A stretch of DNA of 13,482 bases, from positions 1-13,482 of the forward strand of contig JAGCRI010000118.1 in assembly GCA_017964755.1 (NCBI GenBank), written 5' to 3'. This DNA is from Bacteroidales bacterium. Lineage in GTDB: Bacteria > Bacteroidota > Bacteroidia > Bacteroidales > WCHB1-69. Positions within the stretch are counted from its first letter, which is position 1. Each line of letters starts with the position of its first letter. Under the pieces are notes generated by a model. It ran no database searches. It was not told the DNA's origin and saw only the letters and a program-made list of their open reading frames with translations. This document shows, piece after piece, positions 7,563 to 13,482 of this stretch. Position numbers and translations under genes: made by a program.

Positions 7563-9002
7563 ATGGATTGGAATGATTTAGAACGTTTTTTTCCGAAAAA
7601 TCTTGATGCAGGGCAGTTGGCGGCATTCAAGACGGCGTTCTACAAACGCTTTTCACTTGAGGCGCATCGCTGCTACAGAGGCAAATTGCAGTTGGTCCCG
7701 AAAGTGCCGCTTGGGGGACTTTCCTCGTTCAACGTGTGGTACACACCGGGCGTGTCAGCAGTGTCAACAGCCATTCGTGATGACAATGATTTGTCGTTTG
7801 CCTTGACCGGGCGCGCGAACCGTGTCGCCATTGTCAGCGACAGCACCCGTGTGCTGGGTGACGGCGATTGTACGCCTTTTGGCGGCTTGGGGGTGATGGA
7901 GGGCAAGGCGTTGCTGATGAGCCGCCTTGCAGGGATTGATGCCGTTCCGCTTTGTGTTGACAATAGGGACGAACATGGGTCTCCTTCAGCTGACAAGGTT
8001 ATAGATTTTGTGAAGATGATTGCCCCGTCATTCGGCGCCGTCAACCTTGAGGATATTTCACAGCCTAACTGTTTCAAAATACTGGATGTTTTGGGAGAAG
8101 AGTGCCCTATACCTGTCTGGCACGATGATGCTCAGGGTACTGCTTGTGTTGTTTTAGCAGGGCTGCTTAATGCGCTTAAAGTGGTTGGAAAAGATATAAG
8201 AAGCTGTAAAATAGTGCTTTATGGTGCTGGAGCTGCAAATACGGCTGTCGCAAACCTGCTTGTTGCTGCCGGCGCATCGGCTGCAATGATGATTCTTTTT
8301 GACAGTAAGGGGACTCTGCATAAAAATCGTTTCGATTATCGTGACAAACCGTTGGGGTACAGACAGTGGCGTTTGTGTCTTGACACAAATGAGGATGGCA
8401 TAATGTCGCATGAGGAGGCTTTTTTGGGGGCGGATGTTCTGATAGCCCTTTCCAATCCCGGTCCTGACACTGTCAGACCAGAATGGATTGGCCTTATGGC
8501 TGAAAAACCGGTCGTGTTTGCCTGTGCCAATCCTGTGCCTGAGATTTATCCGTACGAGGCGGAGAAGGCTGGCGCGTTTATTGTGGCTACTGGTCGCGGC
8601 GATTTCCCGAACCAGATTAACAATTCGCTGGCTTTCCCTTCCGTTTTGAAAGGTGTGCTCGTGGTCTCGGCTTCAAAAATCACTGATTCAATGGCTATTG
8701 CCGCAGCTCACGCTATTGCCGGTTATGCTGAAAAAAAAGGTTTGTCGCCCCAATATATAATTCCAACGATGCTTGATACGGATATGGTTCCGCTTGTTGC
8801 TTCGGAGGTCGCAGCTGCCGCCGTCAGTGAAGGCATTGCGCGCAACCCTATCACTAAGAATGAGGTTAAGACATTGGTTGCTAATGATATAGAATATTCT
8901 ATTGAACTATCACAACAGCTTTCAGAATCAGGTCTGGTTAAAGACATTTCTGATGATTTTGTAAAAAAAATAGTTGATTCTGTTGCTGCGGAATATCTCT
9001 GA
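7563..9002 (+). CDS. Malic enzyme (oxaloacetate-decarboxylating malate dehydrogenase)
   Basis: This 479-residue protein would oxidatively decarboxylate malate to pyruvate and CO2 with NAD or NADP, linking the C4-acid pool to pyruvate in the cytoplasm. Family landmarks in order are GKLQLVPKVP (40-49), the catalytic Tyr in WYTPGVS (Y60), the catalytic Lys in VMEGK (K115), metal ligands in NLEDISQPNCF (E163, D164) and in WHDDAQGTA (D188, D189), the dinucleotide loop GAGAAN (221-226), CANPVPEIYP (321-330) and GRGDFPNQINN (344-354). It is much shorter than MaeB types because there is no phosphotransacetylase domain. It is diverged in places: GDGDCTPFGGLG precedes VMEGK where most bacterial enzymes have a GLGNIGP-type stretch, and residues 274-285 resemble an EF-hand loop. 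About 50 residues follow the usual end of the core. The cofactor cannot be read reliably. It is divergent to the minus-strand operon and followed by the prfA promoter. Confidence 0.94.
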   Translation: MDWNDLERFFPKNLDAGQLAAFKTAFYKRFSLEAHRCYRGKLQLVPKVPLGGLSSFNVWYTPGVSAVSTAIRDDNDLSFALTGRANRVAIVSDSTRVLGDGDCTPFGGLGVMEGKALLMSRLAGIDAVPLCVDNRDEHGSPSADKVIDFVKMIAPSFGAVNLEDISQPNCFKILDVLGEECPIPVWHDDAQGTACVVLAGLLNALKVVGKDIRSCKIVLYGAGAANTAVANLLVAAGASAAMMILFDSKGTLHKNRFDYRDKPLGYRQWRLCLDTNEDGIMSHEEAFLGADVLIALSNPGPDTVRPEWIGLMAEKPVVFACANPVPEIYPYEAEKAGAFIVATGRGDFPNQINNSLAFPSVLKGVLVVSASKITDSMAIAAAHAIAGYAEKKGLSPQYIIPTMLDTDMVPLVASEVAAAAVSEGIARNPITKNEVKTLVANDIEYSIELSQQLSESGLVKDISDDFVKKIVDSVAAEYL

Positions 9003-9026
9003 ACTTGAGTTTTTAAGTAAGATTAA

Positions 9027-9045
9027 GATATTTTCCGATATTTTC
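9027..9045 (+). repeat. Two 9-base direct repeats upstream of prfA
   Basis: GATATTTTC occurs at 9027-9035 and again at 9037-9045, a 10-base period equal to about one helical turn. The copies end 2 bases before the candidate -7 box of prfA and cover the place where a -33 element would sit, so they could be a regulator site. In A/T-rich DNA, chance is also possible. Confidence 0.35.
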
Positions 9046-9047
9046 AC

Positions 9048-9055
9048 TATCTTTG
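9048..9055 (+). promoter_or_regulatory. Promoter -7 box for the prfA operon
   Basis: TATCTTTG followed by CA is a full match to the Bacteroidota TAnnTTTG -7 element. It lies in the 73-base gap after the malic enzyme stop and ends 20 bases before the prfA ATG, implying a leader of roughly 15 bases. The -33 position shows only a partial match (TTAAG near 9023). Confidence 0.65.
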
Positions 9056-9075
9056 CACTCTTGAAATTTTAAGAC

Positions 9076-10155
9076 ATGAACGACTTATTACAGAAATTAG
9101 AAGAACTGCACAAACGCTGGCTTGAGATTGGCGAGGAGGTACAGCAGCCTGACGTTATGAATGACATGAAACGCTATATCAAGCTGAATAAGGATTACAA
9201 AGACCTGATTCCGATTGTGAATGCGTATAAGGACTACAAGAATGTTCTTGATAACATAGTGAATGCCAAGGAGATACTTGCAAATGAGAAAGATGAGGAT
9301 TTCAGGGAAATGGCCAAGGCGGAGATGGAAGAGTTCGTTTCAAAGCGCGACAAACTTGAGGAGGATATAAGGCTTCTTCTGCTTCCTTCAGACCCGCAGG
9401 ACAGTAAGAATGCGCAGGTTGAAATCCGTGCCGGCACCGGCGGCGATGAGGCGAGTATTTTCGCCGGAGACCTCTTCCGCATGTATCAGCACTATTGCGA
9501 TAAGAAAGGCTGGAAAATTGAGGTTATGTCGATGACCGAAGGCACTGTCGGCGGCTATAAGGAAATTGTCTTCAACATTGTTGGCGAAGGCGTTTACGGA
9601 CTGATGAAGTATGAGTCGGGGGTGCATCGCGTGCAGCGTGTGCCGCAGACCGAGACGCAGGGTAGGGTACACACTTCCGCTGCTTCGGTGGTGGTTCTCC
9701 CTGAAGCCGATGAGTTTGATGTTGAACTCAAACAGTCTGATATTCGCAAAGATACATACTGCTCTTCAGGCCCCGGCGGTCAGTCGGTGAACACTACTTA
9801 TTCGGCTGTGCGCCTTACCCACATCCCCACCGGCATTGTGGTTGCAATCCAAGATGAGAAGTCGCAGCTGAAGAATCTCGACAAGGCTATGCGCGTGCTT
9901 CGTACACGCCTCTTTGAGCGTGAATACAAGAAATATCTCGATGAGGTGGCCTCGAAGCGCAAGACAATGGTCTCCACCGGTGACCGCTCCGCAAAAATCC
10001 GCACATACAACTATCCGCAAAACAGGGTTACGGATCATCGTATCAACCTGACAATGTATAACTTGGTCGGATTTATGGACGGCGATATTCAGGAGACAAT
10101 TGAGGCGCTGCAAGTTGCGGAAAACGCTGAAAGACTTAAAGAAACGGTTTTGTAA
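9076..10155 (+). CDS. prfA: Peptide chain release factor 1
   Basis: This 359-residue class I release factor ends translation at UAA and UAG codons by triggering peptidyl-tRNA hydrolysis in the ribosomal A site. The coiled-coil domain 1 covers about residues 1-110. Domain 2 carries HRVQRVPQTETQGRVHTS, in which PQT (190-192) is the RF1-type PxT stop-codon motif; RF2 would have SPF. The catalytic loop SGPGGQSVNT has GGQ at 234-236, with the Gln that the PrmC methylase normally modifies. The segment GTGGDEAS near 120-127 and the C-terminal RTYNYPQNRVTDHRI are classic for RF1. There is no RF2-like programmed frameshift. The ATG is well supported by alignment of the start and by the promoter 20 bases upstream. 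The TPR lipoprotein gene starts 2 bases after its stop, so the two are probably co-transcribed. Confidence 0.98.
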   Translation: MNDLLQKLEELHKRWLEIGEEVQQPDVMNDMKRYIKLNKDYKDLIPIVNAYKDYKNVLDNIVNAKEILANEKDEDFREMAKAEMEEFVSKRDKLEEDIRLLLLPSDPQDSKNAQVEIRAGTGGDEASIFAGDLFRMYQHYCDKKGWKIEVMSMTEGTVGGYKEIVFNIVGEGVYGLMKYESGVHRVQRVPQTETQGRVHTSAASVVVLPEADEFDVELKQSDIRKDTYCSSGPGGQSVNTTYSAVRLTHIPTGIVVAIQDEKSQLKNLDKAMRVLRTRLFEREYKKYLDEVASKRKTMVSTGDRSAKIRTYNYPQNRVTDHRINLTMYNLVGFMDGDIQETIEALQVAENAERLKETVL

Positions 10156-10157
10156 CA

Positions 10158-11147
10158 ATGAGGTACAGATTACTATTTATTGCGGTAATATTCTTATTAT
10201 CAGTTTCTTGCAACAGACACGAGAAGAAAGACTATTCGGATTTGCCAAAAGAACTTGCAAACCTCTGTATGCAGATTGACGATGCTCCAGAAAATCCGGA
10301 ACTCTATTACCAGAGATTTCAGTATTATTATGATAAAGGTCAGATTGATAATGCTTTAAATGATATTTTATTGGCAGTTAAATTTGATTCTCTGCAGTCA
10401 AAATATTATGTCGGGCTTTCTGATGTCTATTTTTCATTAAAGCAAACCGATGATGCTGAGGAGATGCTTCAAAAGGCCATTTCGCTTGACCAAAACAATA
10501 ATGAGGCATATTTGAAATTGGCGGAACTCTACTTCCATTTGAGAATGTTTGAAGAGTGCAATACTACTCTCGATGATGCGCTCAAACTTCAGAACCACAA
10601 TCCGAAAGCACACCTCATACGAGCGTTTATGCTTAAGGACCAAGGAGATACGTTGGGCTGTATAAGAATGCTGCAACTCGCTGTTGACCAGGATCCGAAA
10701 GAGATAAAGGCTTATTTGGAGTTGGGTTATATCCATCAGCAGAAAAATGACCCTTTGGCGATAACCTATTATCAGAATGCTCTCGCCATTGACCCTAAAA
10801 ACGAGGAGATACTTTTCAATTTGGCGTTGGCTATGCAGGATTTTGGCAGGGTGGAGGAGGCCAAGCAGTACTATAACTCAATCCTTGAGTTTGATGCTGA
10901 CAATATACGTGCGCTTTTCAACCTCGGCTTTGTCGCCCTCATCTATGACAAAAACTACAATGAGGCGGTCGCCTATTTTACCCGCGTTCTTGAGCAGGAG
11001 CCGGATTATGTGGAAGCACTCACCAACAGGGCTATCGCTTTTGAGGAACTGAAAAAGTACGGTGAGGCGCGCGAAGACTACAATCTCGCATTAAAATTCA
11101 ACCCTAATTTCCAGCCGGCCATTGACGGCTTGAACCGTTTGCGCTAA
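10158..11147 (+). CDS. Tetratricopeptide-repeat lipoprotein
   Basis: This 329-residue protein starts with a short signal peptide (MRYRLLFIAVIFLLSVSC), with Cys18 as the probable lipid-modified residue; Ser at -3 is atypical but plausible for this phylum. The rest is about eight tandem TPR units of roughly 34 residues from about position 45 to the end. They recur as patterns such as AYLKLAELYFHL, AYLELGYIHQQK, ILFNLALAMQDFG and ALFNLGFVALIYDK, each with a closing acidic-Pro turn such as IDPKN or QEPDY. TPR arrays bind other proteins or peptides, so a scaffold role in the envelope is likely; the partner is unknown. The start codon lies 2 bases after the prfA stop and the thioesterase gene follows after 12 bases. 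Confidence 0.9.
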   Translation: MRYRLLFIAVIFLLSVSCNRHEKKDYSDLPKELANLCMQIDDAPENPELYYQRFQYYYDKGQIDNALNDILLAVKFDSLQSKYYVGLSDVYFSLKQTDDAEEMLQKAISLDQNNNEAYLKLAELYFHLRMFEECNTTLDDALKLQNHNPKAHLIRAFMLKDQGDTLGCIRMLQLAVDQDPKEIKAYLELGYIHQQKNDPLAITYYQNALAIDPKNEEILFNLALAMQDFGRVEEAKQYYNSILEFDADNIRALFNLGFVALIYDKNYNEAVAYFTRVLEQEPDYVEALTNRAIAFEELKKYGEAREDYNLALKFNPNFQPAIDGLNRLR

Positions 11148-11159
11148 AATTTTTTTATT

Positions 11160-11579
11160 ATGTACTCAAAAACAATACAAATAAGGATGAGCGACCTTGA
11201 CCCGTTTTCGCATGTCAACAACGGGGCGCAGTGCAATATGTTTGATTGCGGGCGCAGCGGCTATTTTGAGGCGGTTTTCAATAAGAAGATAGACTGGGCG
11301 GAAATGAATTTTGTGCTTGTCCACACTGAATTTGATTTCAAGGCGCCGATTCTTTTTTACGATGAAGTTGTATGTGAGTCATCGGTGTATGAACTTGGAA
11401 ATAAGAGCGTTAAGATGATACAGAGACTAATTGACGCTAAAAGCGGCGCGGTGAAGACGGAGTGCCGCAGTGTCCTTGCATGCATCGACCGGAAAAGCAA
11501 TAAGGCGGTCCCGATGAGTGACGCACACCGCCGTATGTTCATCGAATTTGAAGGGGCGGCTTTGTGCGCGGGAAATTAA
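11160..11579 (+). CDS. Acyl-CoA thioesterase, 4HBT/YbgC-like hotdog fold
   Basis: This 139-residue protein has the length and layout of single-hotdog thioesterases of the 4-hydroxybenzoyl-CoA thioesterase/YbgC type, which hydrolyse acyl-CoA thioesters as homotetramers in the cytoplasm. The N-terminal segment RMSDLDPFSHVNNGA contains the expected catalytic Asp14 followed by the HVNN motif (18-21). A helix with GRSGYFEAVF follows, and the strand region FDFKAPILFYDEVVCESSVY matches the family's central sheet. It has no signal peptide or membrane segment. It is the third gene behind prfA, 12 bases after the TPR gene. In Gram-negatives ybgC sits by the tol-pal genes, but none are here, so the physiological substrate is unclear. 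Confidence 0.88.
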   Translation: MYSKTIQIRMSDLDPFSHVNNGAQCNMFDCGRSGYFEAVFNKKIDWAEMNFVLVHTEFDFKAPILFYDEVVCESSVYELGNKSVKMIQRLIDAKSGAVKTECRSVLACIDRKSNKAVPMSDAHRRMFIEFEGAALCAGN

Positions 11580-11608
11580 AGTTTTAAACAAATAAAAATA
11601 TATATATT

Positions 11609-12127
11609 ATGCCCCAAATACATCAATGTGAAAATTGTAAATATCTTTCTTTCAAGGAAATATATAATAATGAATCAGAAAATCAGGGAGTGGCTGCTAT
11701 GGGGTTTAAAGAGGTTAAGCCTGAGGAAGGAGTCGATTATTGTGACTATTACAATAAGCTGATTGAATATGACGGATCAGATTGTGGTATTTTTTCTGGT
11801 GTACAATATGGTAACGGACAAATAGAAGAGATTGATGAGCTTCCGCAGTGTGTAGGAAAATGGAACTGGGGTGCATTCTTTTTGACTTGGATATGGGGGC
11901 TTTCGCACCGTGTGTGGATATCGTTATTGAGCCTTATTCCGTTTGTTAGGCTTGTCATGTGCTTTGTATTGGCGATTTATGGAAGCGAGTGGGCGTGGGA
12001 AAAGGAAAAGGACAGCACAACCCCTGAAGAATTTGACAAATCGCAGCATACATGGGGTATTTGTGGCGTTTTGCTGTTCGTTTTTACAATGCTGCTATCT
12101 ATTTTATATAAATTCTCTGTTATATAG
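11609..12127 (+). CDS. Small membrane protein with an N-terminal Cys motif
   Basis: This 172-residue protein has two parts. Residues 1-80 are soluble and acidic and carry CENC (Cys7, Cys10), Cys45 in DYCDYYNKL and Cys59 in SDCGIF, a C-x2-C...C...C arrangement that could bind zinc or an iron-sulfur cluster. Residues 84-130 hold KWNWGAFFLTWIWG and then SLIPFVRLVMCFVLAIYGSEWAWEKE. This WNWGAFF...PFV...G.EWAW pattern recurs, as I recall, in a widespread uncharacterised bacterial membrane domain. A last hydrophobic helix covers about 149-168. Function is unknown; a metal-sensing or redox membrane protein is only a guess. The gap from the thioesterase gene is 29 bases and very A/T-rich with no clear promoter box, so it may belong to the prfA operon. 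It converges on the GT39-like gene with 8 bases between stops. Confidence 0.75.
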   Translation: MPQIHQCENCKYLSFKEIYNNESENQGVAAMGFKEVKPEEGVDYCDYYNKLIEYDGSDCGIFSGVQYGNGQIEEIDELPQCVGKWNWGAFFLTWIWGLSHRVWISLLSLIPFVRLVMCFVLAIYGSEWAWEKEKDSTTPEEFDKSQHTWGICGVLLFVFTMLLSILYKFSVI

Positions 12128-12135
12128 TGGCATTC

Positions 12136-13482
12136 TTATTTTATGGTGTCATTAGAACGGTTTTTGAAATATACCACGATGGGCATTCGTTCCAACATAA
12201 TTGAGTCAAAAGTGTTTTCATCGGCGAACCAGATGCCGTTTTTAAGCTCGTAACCCGATAATTTGTATGGAAAAGATATGAAATAGTCCCAGTGCTCTTC
12301 GTGCCGTTGTCCGAAATCGCAGAAGCGAAGCTCGATATATGCGGTGTCGTTCTTGAAAAATTGTTCGCAGGCTTTGTTGCCGTTGGTGCATACCACAATC
12401 TTCGAGTCATCGTTGTGCTCGCGTAAAGTGCGTTCTTTCAGAAGTTTGATGAATTTTGTGCAGGCTTCGCGGTTTGTCTGGCGGTGCGGGTCGAGTTCGT
12501 ACTGCCCGTATGCATTGTGTATCCCGCCTGAAATCTCGTTAAAGTATATTATAGAGTGGGGGTGGTTTAGCAGCAAGTTGCGGAAAGGCAGCAGTGTGAG
12601 GAAAATTCCCACACCTACGATTACAATATTGGTGTACCTGTCGTCAACTTTTTCCAATAGCGATTCGTATCCTGCAGTTGCTATTATTACAAAAACCGGA
12701 TAGATGAACATGTATTGCGCAATCCCTTCATAAACATTGAGTGAACTGTGGTTCACAAAATAGATTATGGGGTAGATGAAAGCAAAAACGATAGCTATTA
12801 TGTTTATCAGCTTGGCTTTTTTTACAGCCGTTTTTATCATGAAAATTGAAAGAGCGAAACAAATAAGGATGACTAAAGGGGTGGTGATAAACAGATACTT
12901 GATGAGATAGTGCGACGGAGCTTGATTCGACAAAATGAGTCTGCCCTCGAAGAGTTGCTTCACCGGCAGCCGGTTAGCGGTCATTTGTGATAGGGCGAAC
13001 GAGGGCGATACTGTGAAGAATTGGTTGTCAGGATAGATAATCCAGCATACGATGTATGTTATAAGTGCCACAGCCACTCCCATCCCGAATATCAGTGCGA
13101 AGTTTTTAAGGTATTCTTTTGATGAGAATTTGCGTATCGGATTGTTGATGAAATAGAACAGCGGCAGAAGAACTATTATGTAAATAAGAAGTATTGTGCC
13201 GCCGACATGTATTGAGCAGCAAAGGATAACGCTTATGAGAAGGAGTGCTATCCGCTGGCGTTTTATGACGGGAAGTTCTTCAAAGAGCCTGTGCAGTTGA
13301 TATAGGGTGAAAACGTAGGCGAATGCGAAAGGTATGTCGGTGAGGTTGCTGTATGTGTGCCCTATGAACCGTGGCGATACGAAGAGGAACAACGCTCCGA
13401 AAAAAGCGGCGCGCCATGAGAAAAGCCTTAGCATGAAAAGCCCGACAACGAGAATGGTGCCCCAGCCGAACAGCGCGCTGGT
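12136..13482 (-). CDS. GT39-like membrane glycosyltransferase (5' end outside window)
   Basis: The visible 448 residues belong to a polytopic membrane protein. An ATG exists at 13434, but the frame stays open to the window edge and the 16 upstream codons encode hydrophobic membrane sequence (ending LVVGLF), so the true start is probably beyond 13482. The N-terminal visible part has SPRFIGHTYSNLTDIPFAFA, close to the 'PR.fgHs..NpkDIPF' pattern of GT39-like lipid-phosphate-sugar transferases. Several membrane helices follow, then a YFNEISGGIHNAYGQYELD segment near the start of a soluble C-terminal domain of about 130 residues, with the ending ...SNDTIK. Such enzymes move a sugar from a polyprenyl phosphate to a lipid, glycan or protein on the periplasmic side. 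The catalytic acidic loop expected before the visible part cannot be checked. The substrate is unknown. Confidence 0.75.
   Translation of the reverse strand, partial: TSALFGWGTILVVGLFMLRLFSWRAAFFGALFLFVSPRFIGHTYSNLTDIPFAFAYVFTLYQLHRLFEELPVIKRQRIALLLISVILCCSIHVGGTILLIYIIVLLPLFYFINNPIRKFSSKEYLKNFALIFGMGVAVALITYIVCWIIYPDNQFFTVSPSFALSQMTANRLPVKQLFEGRLILSNQAPSHYLIKYLFITTPLVILICFALSIFMIKTAVKKAKLINIIAIVFAFIYPIIYFVNHSSLNVYEGIAQYMFIYPVFVIIATAGYESLLEKVDDRYTNIVIVGVGIFLTLLPFRNLLLNHPHSIIYFNEISGGIHNAYGQYELDPHRQTNREACTKFIKLLKERTLREHNDDSKIVVCTNGNKACEQFFKNDTAYIELRFCDFGQRHEEHWDYFISFPYKLSGYELKNGIWFADENTFDSIMLERMPIVVYFKNRSNDTIK

Noticed and set aside
7673..8077. 134-codon minus-strand ORF inside the malic enzyme gene
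   Set aside because: It lies opposite the conserved catalytic region of malic enzyme and has low-complexity composition typical of a shadow frame.
9003..9022. Possible short hairpin after the malic enzyme stop (ACTT...AAGT)
   Set aside because: A 4-base stem is too weak to call as a terminator.
9766..10158. 130-codon minus-strand ORF inside prfA
   Set aside because: It is antisense to the GGQ and C-terminal domains of RF1; no promoter or domain supports it.
12128..12135. Shared bidirectional terminator between the convergent genes
   Set aside because: Only 8 bases separate the stops, and I found no convincing hairpin in or around them.

Overview
The window looks like chromosomal DNA of a Bacteroidota member, most probably a Bacteroidales species. 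The evidence is an outer-membrane-type lipoprotein of the DUF4270 family paired with a short starch-synthase-like protein (a Bacteroidota-specific pairing as I recall it), TAnnTTTG-type -7 promoter boxes, A/T-rich leaders without clear Shine-Dalgarno sequences, and relaxed lipoprotein signal peptides. Coding density is very high. No stretch over 300 bases lacks a gene, and I see no tRNA, rRNA, CRISPR array, insertion sequence or phage gene.

Layout. (1) Bases 1-114 hold the 3' end of a plus-strand gene that enters from the left. (2) Bases 176-7413 hold six minus-strand genes read right to left, with gaps of at most 12 bases or short overlaps, so they are probably one operon. The order is a starch-synthase-like protein without a C-terminal domain, a DUF4270 lipoprotein, dTDP-glucose 4,6-dehydratase (rfbB), a Wzx-type flippase, a GT4 glycosyltransferase and an asparagine-synthase-like amidotransferase that lacks the N-terminal cysteine. 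The last four look like part of a surface polysaccharide (O-antigen or capsule) assembly set: nucleotide-sugar synthesis, glycosyl transfer, possible amidation and export. (3) Bases 7414-7562 are a divergent A/T-rich control region with a perfect 10-base inverted repeat whose arms carry opposed -7-like boxes. (4) Bases 7563-12127 are plus strand: a malic enzyme, then prfA (release factor 1) from its own promoter, followed closely by a TPR lipoprotein, a hotdog thioesterase and a small cysteine-motif membrane protein. (5) A minus-strand GT39-like membrane glycosyltransferase, cut by the right window edge, converges on the last plus-strand gene with an 8-base gap.

Most of the window is ordinary core and envelope gene content. 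I found no convincing new multi-gene system. The points most worth a second look are two likely altered enzymes in the minus-strand operon (the starch-synthase-like protein without KxGGL and the synthase without Cys), the symmetric divergent promoter region, the diverged malic enzyme with an EF-hand-like loop, and the small Cys-motif membrane protein.
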